Of a DNA stretch of 64,000 nucleotides, positions 48,468-56,364 are shown in pieces. The stretch covers positions 58,932 to 122,931 of the forward strand of contig DASYKY010000024.1 in assembly GCA_035995025.1 (NCBI GenBank), written 5' to 3'. A program made the position numbers and the translations under genes. The number at the start of each line of letters is the position of its first letter. The first letter of the stretch is position 1. This stretch comes from Actinophytocola sp035995025. Its GTDB lineage: Bacteria; Actinomycetota; Actinomycetes; Mycobacteriales; Pseudonocardiaceae. Below the pieces are notes generated by a model. That model had not been told where the DNA came from and made no database searches. It saw nothing but the letters and a program-made list of their open reading frames with translations.

Positions 48468-49238
48468 TCAGCCCAGGTAACCCAGGCGGCGGCTGATCTC
48501 GTCCGCGCCGTGGACGAGGGTCGCGGCCTGTTCGTGCATCAGGGTTTCCGTCAACCGGTACGCCGGGCCCGAGGCGCTCACGGCCGCGAAGACCTTGCCG
48601 TCGTGGCCGCGGATCGGCGCGGCGATCGCGTTCAGGCCGATCTCGTACTCCTCGATCGCCACCGCGTAGCCGCGCTCGTAGACGGACACCAGCTGTTCGG
48701 TCAGCTGCTTGCGCGTCGTCACCGTGTGCGGGGTGAACTGCTTCATCCCGTGCGCCAGCAACTCCGTGCGCCGCTTCTCGCTGCGGTAGGCCAGCAGGAC
48801 CTTGCCGCTCGACGTCGCGTGCAGCGGGGTCAGCCTGCCCACCCAGTTGTGCGCCGTCACCGAGGACGTCCCGCGCACCTGGTCCAGGTTCACCGCGTAG
48901 TGCGCCTCGCCGACCGCGATGTTCACCGTCTCGCCCAGCTCGCGGGCCAGGCGCTCGCAGACCGGCCTGCTGTGCCGCGTCACGTCCATGCCGTCGGACA
49001 CCGCGCCTGCGAGCCGCACGATGCCGAACCCCAGCCGGTACTTGCCGCGGTCCTCGGCCTGCTCCACGAGCCCGCGCGTCTCCAGCGCGTTGAGCAACCG
49101 GAACGCCGTCGACTTGTGGACCTCGATCTCCGCCGCCACCTCGCTGACGCCCGCCTCGCCCTGGCGCGCCAGGATCTCCAGGATGCTGATCGCGCGGTCG
49201 ACCGACTGAACTCCGGTGCCGGCCTCCTTGTTGCTCAT
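48468..49238 (-). CDS. IclR-family regulator
   Basis: 256 residues. N-terminal winged helix (SVDRAISILEILARQGEAGVSEVAAEIEVHKSTAFRLLNALE) and effector domain (VNIAVGEAHYAVNLDQVRG, LTPLHATSSGKVLLAY, IAAPIRGHDGKVFAAVSASGPAYRLT). Divergent from the MetF-like gene; the two share closely similar 20-bp sequences ending at their start codons, so it most likely controls itself and metF. The effector may be a betaine or one-carbon metabolite by context. Confidence 0.92.
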   Translation of the reverse strand: MSNKEAGTGVQSVDRAISILEILARQGEAGVSEVAAEIEVHKSTAFRLLNALETRGLVEQAEDRGKYRLGFGIVRLAGAVSDGMDVTRHSRPVCERLARELGETVNIAVGEAHYAVNLDQVRGTSSVTAHNWVGRLTPLHATSSGKVLLAYRSEKRRTELLAHGMKQFTPHTVTTRKQLTEQLVSVYERGYAVAIEEYEIGLNAIAAPIRGHDGKVFAAVSASGPAYRLTETLMHEQAATLVHGADEISRRLGYLG

Positions 49239-49325
49239 AGCGAAACTATAAGCGTTGTCGCGAACGCCGTCGGGAGTTACGCTCGACCGGACGCCATTGC
49301 GTATGACGAATCGAGTTTGGCTATG
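49236..49325. promoter_or_regulatory. symmetric IclR/metF divergent control region
   Basis: The 12 bp ending at each start codon are near-identical in opposite orientation: AGTTTCGCTATG into the IclR gene and AGTTTGGCTATG into metF (15 of 20 match over the longer stretch). An operator overlapping both starts, and possibly leaderless transcripts, is suggested. Confidence 0.55.
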
Positions 49326-50132
49326 CGCAACCCAGGCTGGCGGCAGAACGTCCGCTACGAGGTCATCCCGACGCGGACGATCGAGGACACCATCGCCGCG
49401 TCCGTCCCCACGTCCGTGCCGATCGCGGTCACGGCGTCGCCGGCGAAGGGCCTCGATCCCACGATCGACCTCACCGAGCGGTTGTCCAAGCGCGGCTACC
49501 GCGTGGTGCCACACCTGTCCGCGCGCCTCGTCGTGGACCGGCCGCACCTGGCGGAGATCGTGGACCGCCTGGTCACGGTCGGCGTGGACGACGTGTTCGT
49601 ACCGGCCGGCGACGCCGACCCGCCGGCGGGCGACTTCCACGGCGCGCTGCCGCTGCTGGCGGCGCTGACCGCGCTGGGCAGGCCGTTCCGTCACGTCGGG
49701 ATCACCGGCTACCCGCAGAGTCACCCGTCCATCGACGACGACATCATCGTGCAGGCCATGTGGGAGAAGCGCGCGCACGCCACCTACATCGTGTCGAACC
49801 TGTGCTTCGACCCGAAGGTGCTGACGTCGTGGGTGCAGCGGGTCCGGCGCCGCGGGGTCGACCTGCCGATCCGGATCGGACTGGCGGGCCCTGTCGAGCG
49901 CACGAAGCTGCTGTCGATGGCTGGCAAGATCGGGGTGGGGGAGTCGGCGCGGTTCCTGGGCAAGCACCTGTCCTGGTTCGCCCGGCTGGCTACCGCGTAC
50001 TCGCCGGACCGCCTCCTCGACCGCGCCGCACCGGTGCTGTCGTTGCCGGAGATGGCGGTGACGGGGCTGCACGTGTTCACGTTCAACCAGGTAGCGGAGA
50101 CCGAACAGTGGCGCCTCGCCGCGCCCGGCTAG
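49323..50132 (+). CDS. metF: methylenetetrahydrofolate reductase-like protein
   Basis: 269 residues, TIM-barrel MetF family. YEVIPTRTIEDTIAASVPTSVPIAVTASPAKG, VDDVFVPAGDADPPAGDFHG, RHVGITGYPQSHP and NLCFDPKVLTSWV follow the FAD/folate barrel. In this cluster it could run in the oxidative direction, turning methyl-THF from the corrinoid pathway into methylene-THF. Divergent from and probably controlled by the IclR gene. A separate housekeeping metF probably exists elsewhere. Confidence 0.87.
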   Translation: MRNPGWRQNVRYEVIPTRTIEDTIAASVPTSVPIAVTASPAKGLDPTIDLTERLSKRGYRVVPHLSARLVVDRPHLAEIVDRLVTVGVDDVFVPAGDADPPAGDFHGALPLLAALTALGRPFRHVGITGYPQSHPSIDDDIIVQAMWEKRAHATYIVSNLCFDPKVLTSWVQRVRRRGVDLPIRIGLAGPVERTKLLSMAGKIGVGESARFLGKHLSWFARLATAYSPDRLLDRAAPVLSLPEMAVTGLHVFTFNQVAETEQWRLAAPG

Positions 50133-50166
50133 TTGTCCACAACCCACGCGACTGTCCACATGTGGA
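50133..50166. promoter_or_regulatory. DnaA-box-like sequences and a palindrome
   Basis: TTGTCCACA at 50133-50141 equals the actinomycete DnaA-box consensus; CTGTCCACA at 50152-50160 differs at one base; TCCACATGTGGA (50155-50166) is a perfect palindrome. They lie just past the metF stop. The remaining 200 bp before the esterase gene stop hold only a short tandem repeat. Confidence 0.45.
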
Positions 50167-50267
50167 TCTTGGCAGGCGTTTTCGCCGGTGGTCACCGATA
50201 GACTGGCGCTGAGGGGTGCCCCCGGAGAGGGTGGGGGCAGCGTGTTGTTGTCGGCGCGCGTTACGGC

Positions 50268-50297
50268 TGCGCGGGGTTGGGTTGCGCGGGGTTGGGT
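50268..50297 (+). repeat. two tandem 15-bp repeats
   Basis: TGCGCGGGGTTGGGT twice head to tail, with a 5-bp start of a third copy. G-rich, in the intergenic space between convergent genes. Confidence 0.85.
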
Positions 50298-50382
50298 TGC
50301 GCTGTCCACGTGGGAGGCGGGCCGAGCGGTGAGGTCGCCGTCCGTTGACGTCCGGGACCGGCGGACCGTCGATGGCGACCGG

Positions 50383-51276
50383 TCAGTGGGCGGCCGGGTG
50401 TGCGGCGAAGAACTTCCAGATCTCGTGGGTGGCGTCGAGGGCCGTGGACGGCGGGTCGATGCCGGTCACCCGGCCGTCCAGCTTGCGCCCGGTCGCTCCC
50501 GGCCATTGGTGACCCGCCCCGTCGATGGTGACAAGTTCGACGGTACGGCCGTCCGGGCAGTCGGCGATCGACGTGGTGACCGGGCTGGCGGCGGTGACGT
50601 CGGGTGCCGCGCACCGGTCGATCGACCGCCACCGCGCGTTGACCTCCGGGACCGGCGGACCGTCGATGGTGGCGACTCCGTTGCCGGGCCGCCCGTCGTA
50701 GGGGATGTTCTGATCGGCGGTGCCGTGGATGTGGATCACCGACACCGGCGCCGGGTGATCACAGCCACCGAGCTGGGTCGCCGAGTCGGGGCCGATCGCG
50801 GCGAACACCGTGGTGGCACAGGCGAGCGTGTACGCCATGATGCCGCCGTTGCTGATGCCGGTGGCGAACACCCGCGCCGGGTCGACCGGTACCTCGCGCC
50901 CGACGTCCGCGACGAGCTCGGTCAGGAACCCGATGTCGTCCACTCCATCATGGCCCGGCTGTCCACAGCAGCCGCCACCGGTGTTCCACGCCCGGCTCAC
51001 CCCGTCCGGGTACGCGACCGCGAAGTGTCCCGCATCGGCCTCGGCATCCCAGCCGTACGCGCCTTCGGCCTGTTTGCCCGAACCGAACCCGCCGTGCAGC
51101 ATGACCACCAGCGGCGCGGGATCGGCGAGCCCGGCCGGCCGGTACAACCGGTACGCGCGCTCGACGCCACCGACCGACACGGTCCGCTCCGACGTGCCGT
51201 CCGGCGTCCCGCGCACACAGCCGAAGAGCCCGCCGAGCAACACGAGCACGCACAGCACGACCGGACTCCCTCGCAT
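50383..51276 (-). CDS. lipoprotein esterase/PHB-depolymerase-like (LpqC family)
   Basis: 297 residues. Lipoprotein signal with lipobox LFGC near residue 20. Alpha/beta hydrolase of the esterase PHB type: LVVMLHGGFGSGKQ oxyanion region, nucleophile Ser in TGISNGG, and the late GHQWPG His motif. Probably hydrolyses esters or polyesters outside the membrane. ATG at 51276; not obviously linked to the demethylation genes. Confidence 0.87.
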   Translation of the reverse strand: MRGSPVVLCVLVLLGGLFGCVRGTPDGTSERTVSVGGVERAYRLYRPAGLADPAPLVVMLHGGFGSGKQAEGAYGWDAEADAGHFAVAYPDGVSRAWNTGGGCCGQPGHDGVDDIGFLTELVADVGREVPVDPARVFATGISNGGIMAYTLACATTVFAAIGPDSATQLGGCDHPAPVSVIHIHGTADQNIPYDGRPGNGVATIDGPPVPEVNARWRSIDRCAAPDVTAASPVTTSIADCPDGRTVELVTIDGAGHQWPGATGRKLDGRVTGIDPPSTALDATHEIWKFFAAHPAAH

Positions 51277-51329
51277 GGCGCCCGATGGAACCAAACGCCG
51301 GCGATCACCTCGTACGGATCGCGTTCGAG

Positions 51330-51974
51330 CTAGGTAAAGATCAGGGCGGCCAGCTCCCGCTCCAGGCCCGCATCGCCTACGGGTACGACGGAAAGCGGCA
51401 GCCCCAGCACCTTTGCCGCGTCGCGCGCCTGAGCCCGCAGCGACTCCGTCGGCCGCTGCGCGAGCCACACGACGCGGCGATAGTGCCGGAAGTAGTCGTC
51501 CCGGAGTGACGGGTACCGGTCCAGCCCCAACTCCGCGACGACCGTGCGGCGGAACGAGCGCACCAGGAAGTCGGTCAGCACGTACGTGCCCGGCTCCGCC
51601 TCGAACATCGCCGTCATCCGCTCGGCGCCTGCGAACACGTCGTAGCAGTGCGCACCGCTGAGCCGGGCCACGCCGCGTCGCGCGCAGACCTCGTCGAGCG
51701 CGCCATAGGTACCGCAGTCGGCGAACGCGACGGCCACCCGGGCATACGAACCCAGCGCGTCGAGCGCGGCATCGACGGCCGCGGCGATCCGGTCGGGACG
51801 GTTGTGCAGCAGCGGCGGCAGCGGGTGGACGTGCACCGGCCAGCCCTGTCGCGCGGCGATCTCCGACACGTGCAGGGCCAGCGCTCCACAAGCGACGATC
51901 GCGATCTCAGCCGGGGAAGGAGAGCTGCTCGATGAACCGGTCGTTGAAGTCCGGGCGGTCGGAGAGCTCGACAT
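51330..51974 (-). CDS. DUF1638 protein
   Basis: 214 residues. Core IAIVACGALALHVSEIAARQGW, HVHPLPPLLHNRP, VAVAFADCGTYGALDEVC and HCYDVFAG match DUF1638, whose genes recur beside MttB/RACo corrinoid systems. The only canonical in-frame start is the ATG at 51974, inside the RACo-like gene (68-bp overlap), and it has an excellent GGAGGAGG 6-7 nt upstream. The first ~20 residues are Ser/Thr-rich and not part of the domain. Biochemical role unknown; conserved Cys pairs suggest a metal or corrinoid link. Confidence 0.82.
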   Translation of the reverse strand: MSSSPTARTSTTGSSSSSPSPAEIAIVACGALALHVSEIAARQGWPVHVHPLPPLLHNRPDRIAAAVDAALDALGSYARVAVAFADCGTYGALDEVCARRGVARLSGAHCYDVFAGAERMTAMFEAEPGTYVLTDFLVRSFRRTVVAELGLDRYPSLRDDYFRHYRRVVWLAQRPTESLRAQARDAAKVLGLPLSVVPVGDAGLERELAALIFT

Positions 51975-53715
51975 AACGCACCTCCTCCAACAGCGCCGCC
52001 GCTCCCGTCCGCTCGCGCATCGACAGCAGCGTCATCTTCGCGCCCTCGCCCGCCACGTTGCCCGCGCTCACGATCCGCAGCAGCGCGATGTCCGGCACCA
52101 GCCCGATCCGCACCGCGTTGGCAGGCGACAGGTACGAGCCGAACGAGCCCGCCAGCAGCACCTGCTGGATGTCCCCTTCGGACACGCCCAGCTCCTCGAC
52201 GAGCAGCTGCCAGCCGGTGGCGATCGCCGCCTTCGCGAACTGCAGCTCGCGAACGTCCCGTTGCGACAGGTAGATGCCGGGCTCGTGCAGCATGAACACC
52301 CGCTCGCCGTTGACCTCGCGCAGCCGCCCGGCGAGCTTCGGGAACTTCTCCTGCGCGGCGTCCACCGCCATCAGCCGCCCGGACGAGTCCAGCAGCCCGA
52401 TCGCGACCAGCTCGGCCACCGCGTCGACCAGCCCCGAGCCGCACAGCCCGCGCGGCTCGACGTCGCCGATCACCTGCAGCCGCACGTCGTCGTCAGAGAT
52501 CTTGACGACCTCGATCGCGCCGTCGGCGGCCCGCATGCCGCAGCGGATCGCCGCGCCCTCGAACGCCGGCCCGGCCGGCGCCGCGGTGGCGAGCAGCCGC
52601 TGCCCGTCCCCGAGCACGATCTCGCAGTTCGTGCCCACGTCGACAAAGAGCCGCAGACGCTTGTCCCGGTCCATTCCGGACGCCAGCATCCCGGACACGA
52701 TGTCCCCGCCGACGTACGCGCCGAGCGCGGGGAACGTGTACGCGGGCGCGCCCGGGTGCACCGGCACGCCGATGTCGGACGCCAGCACGCGGGGGAGCGT
52801 GCGGGTGGCCATGACGAACGGCGCGACGCCGAGCGGCTCGGGGTCGATGCCCAGCGCCAGCTGGGTCATCGTGGCGTTGCCGGCGAGCGCCACCTCGTAC
52901 ACCCGCAGCGGGTCGACGCCCGCCTCCTCGCAGACCTCGCGGGCGAGCGTCGCGAGCGTGTCGTGCGCGGCCGCGGTGAGCCTGCCCATCGCCTCGGGGT
53001 CGAGCATCGTGGCGCTGATCCGGGTGATCACGTCCGCGCCGAACGGCTGCTGGCGGTTGAGCATCGACCGGACCGCCGCGGGCGTCCCGGTGGACAGGTC
53101 CAGCAGCGTGGCGACGACCGTGGTGGTGCCGAGGTCGAACGCGATGCCGTACCGCTCCTCGCTGGTGTCGCCCGGCTCGACGTCGATCAGCCGGTCGTCG
53201 ACGACGACCGCGGTGACCTTGAAGTCGTTGTCCCGCAACGCCTTCGGCAGGTTGCGTACGACCCGCAGGTCGACGGTCGGCTCGAGGTCGTCCAGGGCCG
53301 CGACCAGGCGCTCCACATCGGACTGCTGGTCGGCGAGCGTCGGCTCGGCCAGCGTGACGCACCGCTTCTGCACGGCTGGGCGCAGGATCACCTGCCGCCC
53401 CACACCGACCGTGGCGGCCTTCGGCCGGGTCGTCAGCGGCGGCACCTCGACCGCAAGGTCCACGTCCGCCTTCGCGAGGCAGGCGAGCCGCCAGCCCGCG
53501 GCCAGCTCGTCCGGCGAGAACGCCCGCGGATCCGATGTGGACACCTCGACCGGCCCGTCGATGCGCACCTTGCACTTGCGGCACGTCCCGTGCCCACCGC
53601 AGGTGGAGTCGATGGCGATCCCATGCCAACTGGCCGCATCGAACACCGACACGCCGCTGGGTACCCGAACCTCCCGATCGTTCGGGGTAAAGGAGATCCG
53701 AACCCGCTCGTTCAC
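51907..53715 (-). CDS. RACo-like reductive activator of corrinoid proteins (DUF4445/ASKHA)
   Basis: 603 residues. N-terminal plant-type [2Fe-2S] ferredoxin domain with Cys39, Cys45, Cys48 and Cys79 (STCGGHGTCRKC, RLACLA), a middle region, and an ASKHA ATPase domain (YGIAFDLGTTTVVATLLDLS, LFVDVGTNCEIVLGD, VLLAGSFGSYL). Such proteins use ATP to re-reduce inactive Co(II) corrinoid to Co(I). GTG start after GGGGG. It sits with the corrinoid protein and both methyltransferases, completing the activation side of the pathway. Confidence 0.92.
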   Translation of the reverse strand: MNERVRISFTPNDREVRVPSGVSVFDAASWHGIAIDSTCGGHGTCRKCKVRIDGPVEVSTSDPRAFSPDELAAGWRLACLAKADVDLAVEVPPLTTRPKAATVGVGRQVILRPAVQKRCVTLAEPTLADQQSDVERLVAALDDLEPTVDLRVVRNLPKALRDNDFKVTAVVVDDRLIDVEPGDTSEERYGIAFDLGTTTVVATLLDLSTGTPAAVRSMLNRQQPFGADVITRISATMLDPEAMGRLTAAAHDTLATLAREVCEEAGVDPLRVYEVALAGNATMTQLALGIDPEPLGVAPFVMATRTLPRVLASDIGVPVHPGAPAYTFPALGAYVGGDIVSGMLASGMDRDKRLRLFVDVGTNCEIVLGDGQRLLATAAPAGPAFEGAAIRCGMRAADGAIEVVKISDDDVRLQVIGDVEPRGLCGSGLVDAVAELVAIGLLDSSGRLMAVDAAQEKFPKLAGRLREVNGERVFMLHEPGIYLSQRDVRELQFAKAAIATGWQLLVEELGVSEGDIQQVLLAGSFGSYLSPANAVRIGLVPDIALLRIVSAGNVAGEGAKMTLLSMRERTGAAALLEEVRYVELSDRPDFNDRFIEQLSFPG

Positions 53716-53731
53716 GCCCCCACCCCACCCC

Positions 53732-53934
53732 GCGAGTCCAACACTCCGCTCCCGCGAGTCCAACCCTCCGGTCCGGCGAGTCCAACGCTCCGGTCACGCG
53801 AGTCCAACACTCCCGAGCCCGCCACGTTCGGGCCAGTCGGACTCGCAGCTCGCGAGCGTTGGACTCGCGGCTCGCGGAGGTTGGACTCGCGAGGCGTGAG
53901 TGTTGGACTCGCGGGGTGTGAGTGTTGGACTCGC
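53732..53934. repeat. 22-bp-phased inverted repeat array C
   Basis: Forward units at 53732, 53754, 53776 and 53798, reverse-complement units at 53832 (divergent copy), 53854, 53876, 53898 and 53920: nine units, all at exact 22-bp steps in each half. Fills the gap between the methyl-THF methyltransferase gene and the RACo-like gene, both minus strand. Confidence 0.95.
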
Positions 53935-53938
53935 GGGG

Positions 53939-54820
53939 TCATGTCGCGGCGGCTTCGGCGGTCGCGATTGCTCGCAGCTTGGCGCGGTGGGCGGCGATCC
54001 ACGCTGCGCCCCAGTCGTCGTTGCCCAGTAGGAGGTCCGCGGCCTTGACGGCCTCGACCATCACCGGGCTGCGGGCGTCCATGATCGCCGACGTGAGGCC
54101 GCAGCGCATGGCGATCGGCAGGAACGTGCCGCCCAGCACCGGGCGGTTCGGCATGCCGAAGGACACGTTGCCCGCACCGAGCGTCATGTTGACGCCGAAC
54201 TCCTCGCGGATCAGCGCGATCGTGTCGAGCGTCTTGTTGACCAGCGTGGTGTCCGCGCCGATCGGCATCGCCAGCGGGTCGATGACGATGTCGGCCAGCG
54301 GGATCTCGTACTGCCCCACGGCGATGTCGATGATCTTGCGGGTGATGTCGAGCCGCTTGCGCGGGTCGTCGGGGATCTCGTCCTCCTCGTTGGGCAGCGC
54401 GATCACCGCGGCCCCGTGGCGGCGCACCAGCGGGAGGATCTCGTCGAGCCGCTCCCGCTCGCCGGTCACCGAGTTCACCAGCGGCTTGCCCTCGTACACC
54501 TCCAGCGCCGCCTCGAGCGCGCCGACGACCGACGAGTCGATCACCAGCGGCAGGTCGGTCAGCCCCTGCACCATCTTGATGGCCGAGCACAGCAGCTCCG
54601 CCTCGTCGGTGAGCGGCACGCCCATGTTCACGTCGAGCACCATCGCGCCGCCCGCGATCTGCTGGGCCACGTCGACCTCGATGCGCGACAGGTCGCGCGC
54701 CCGCAGCTGCTCCTGGAACTTCGACCGGCCCGTCGGGTTGATCCGCTCACCGATGATGCAGAACGGCTCGTCCGGTCCGATCGTGACGGTCCGGGTGGCC
54801 GACGAGATGACAGTCTGCAT
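53939..54820 (-). CDS. methyl-THF:corrinoid methyltransferase (MtgA/DHPS-like)
   Basis: 293 residues, dihydropteroate-synthase-like TIM barrel. FCIIGERINPTGRSKFQEQL, GAMVLDVNMGVPLTDE, LPLVIDSSVVGALEAALE and VNSVTGERERLDEILPLV are those of methyltransferases that move methyl between corrinoid Co and tetrahydrofolate (MtgA, MtvA, AcsE). Here it likely takes methyl from methyl-Co(III) to THF. Followed upstream by the corrinoid protein gene 13 bp away. Confidence 0.92.
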   Translation of the reverse strand: MQTVISSATRTVTIGPDEPFCIIGERINPTGRSKFQEQLRARDLSRIEVDVAQQIAGGAMVLDVNMGVPLTDEAELLCSAIKMVQGLTDLPLVIDSSVVGALEAALEVYEGKPLVNSVTGERERLDEILPLVRRHGAAVIALPNEEDEIPDDPRKRLDITRKIIDIAVGQYEIPLADIVIDPLAMPIGADTTLVNKTLDTIALIREEFGVNMTLGAGNVSFGMPNRPVLGGTFLPIAMRCGLTSAIMDARSPVMVEAVKAADLLLGNDDWGAAWIAAHRAKLRAIATAEAAAT

Positions 54821-54833
54821 GGGACGCTCCGGG

Positions 54834-55496
54834 CTAGACGGCCGCGACGCGGCGCTTGTGGATGAGCTCCTTGGCCCGCTTGACGGCCGCGGACGCGTCG
54901 GCGGCGTACCCGTCGGCGCCGACCGCGTCCGCGTACTCCTGCGTGACCGGCGCGCCGCCGACCATGACGATCACCTGGTCGCGCAGGCCGGCCTTCTCCA
55001 GCGCGTTGATGTTGGCCTTGAACATCGGCATCGTGGTGGTGAGGAACGCGGAGAAGCCGACCACGTCCGGCTTGTACTCCTCGATCGCGGCGACGAACTT
55101 CTCCGGCGCCACCTGCACGCCGAGGTCGATCACGTGGAAGCCGGCGCCCTCGAGCATGATGTTGACGAGGTTCTTGCCGATGTCGTGCACGTCGCCCTTG
55201 ACCGTGCCCATGAGGAACGTGCCGACGGTCTCCACGCCGGTTTCGGCCAGCAGCGGGCGCAGCACGTCCAGCGCGCCGCTCATGGCCTTGCCGGCGATCA
55301 GCATCTCCGGCACGAAGAAGTCGCCGCGCTCGAACCGGGCGCCGACCTCCTCCAGGGACGGGATCAGCGCGTCGAAGAGCATGGTCTCCGGCGACATCCC
55401 CGACTCGAGACCGACGTTGGTCAGCTCCAGCACCCGCGGCGCGTTGCCGACCAGGGTCTCGTCGTACAGTGCCTTGAGGATGTCTTCTGGGCTCAC
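54834..55496 (-). CDS. corrinoid protein (B12-binding methyl carrier)
   Basis: 220 residues. N-terminal helical cap (ILKALYDETLVGNAPRVLELTNVGLESG) and Rossmann B12 domain with GDVHDIGKNL, lower axial ligand His104, then VVGFSAFLTTTM and the MVGGAPVTQEYADAVGADGY core. It carries the methyl group between the MttB-family demethylase and the methyl-THF enzyme. GTG start overlapping the IclR stop (GTGA). Confidence 0.95.
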   Translation of the reverse strand: MSPEDILKALYDETLVGNAPRVLELTNVGLESGMSPETMLFDALIPSLEEVGARFERGDFFVPEMLIAGKAMSGALDVLRPLLAETGVETVGTFLMGTVKGDVHDIGKNLVNIMLEGAGFHVIDLGVQVAPEKFVAAIEEYKPDVVGFSAFLTTTMPMFKANINALEKAGLRDQVIVMVGGAPVTQEYADAVGADGYAADASAAVKRAKELIHKRRVAAV

Positions 55497-56257
55497 GGCT
55501 TTGCCTTTCCGGGTCGGTATCCGAGCTGCCGGGAGATCTCGGCGGTCTCCGACGCGAGCTGCTCGCCCAGGCGGGGCACGTCGGATGCGGTGACGCGGGT
55601 CGTGGGACCGGACACCGACACCGCGGCGACCACCGTGCCGTCGCGGGCGTACACGGGCGCGGCGACGGCGACGAGCCCCTCTTCGAGTTCTTCCCACGTC
55701 ATCGCCCAGCCGCGGCGCGCCGTTTCCACGAGGTCGGCCTCGAGCTCGCGGCGGGTGAGCGGCCTGCCGTTGGACGGGACGGGCAGCTCGCCGTCGGGCA
55801 GCGTCATCACCTTGTACGCGTAGAAGACCTTGCCGAGCGCCGAGCAGTGGGGTGGCACCGAAACGTCCAGCCAGTTGGTGAGGCCCAGCAGGTAGCTGGC
55901 GTCGACCTGGGCGACCTGCACGACCTCGTCGCCGCGCGGCACCGCGAGGTTGACCGTCTCGCCGGTCCGCTCGCCGATCTCGTCCAGCGTCGCCTGCGCG
56001 ACGTCCAGCAGGTCCTGCGAGGTGTCGTGCTGCGCGGCGTACACGGCGAACAGCGGACCGGGGCGGAACAGGCCGGCCCGGTCGCGGCGCACCAGGCGGT
56101 TGCGCTCGAGTGCGTGCAGCAGCCGGGAGGTCGTGGACTTCGCCAGGCCCAGCTCGTCGACCAGGGACGTGAACGTGCGCGGCTCGTCGGACTCGACGAC
56201 GAGCGCCAGCAGCGCCGCCGCGCGGTCGACCGACTGACTCCCCGCCGGCACCGTCAC
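55493..56257 (-). CDS. IclR-family regulator of the demethylation genes
   Basis: 254 residues. Winged helix SVDRAAALLALVVESDEPRTF, LGLAKSTTSRLLHALERN, and effector domain (VNLAVPRGDEVVQVAQVDASYLLG, VPPHCSALGKVFYAY, VAAPVYARDGTVVAAVSVSGP). Start at the GTG with GGAGG 6 nt upstream. Divergent from mttB and first gene of the minus-strand operon with the corrinoid protein, methyltransferase, RACo and DUF1638. Two overlapping palindromes lie in front of it. Confidence 0.92.
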   Translation of the reverse strand: MTVPAGSQSVDRAAALLALVVESDEPRTFTSLVDELGLAKSTTSRLLHALERNRLVRRDRAGLFRPGPLFAVYAAQHDTSQDLLDVAQATLDEIGERTGETVNLAVPRGDEVVQVAQVDASYLLGLTNWLDVSVPPHCSALGKVFYAYKVMTLPDGELPVPSNGRPLTRRELEADLVETARRGWAMTWEELEEGLVAVAAPVYARDGTVVAAVSVSGPTTRVTASDVPRLGEQLASETAEISRQLGYRPGKAKP

Positions 56258-56279
56258 GCTCAACCTCCGTGTGGCCAGA

Positions 56280-56308
56280 GTTCTATAATATGGAACCACA
56301 GTTCCATA
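56280..56308. promoter_or_regulatory. IclR operator and mttB/IclR divergent promoter
   Basis: TATGGAACCACAGTTCCATA (56289-56308) has perfect 8-bp arms; overlapping GTTCTATAATATGGAAC (56280-56296) is palindromic with one mismatch. The second contains TATAAT (56284-56289), a consensus -10, so bound repressor would block mttB transcription. Confidence 0.75.
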
Positions 56309-56364
56309 ACACGAGCGTAGGATCTCGAAAGTCCCATCGTCAAGGGAGTCGTCGAGGGAGCGCG

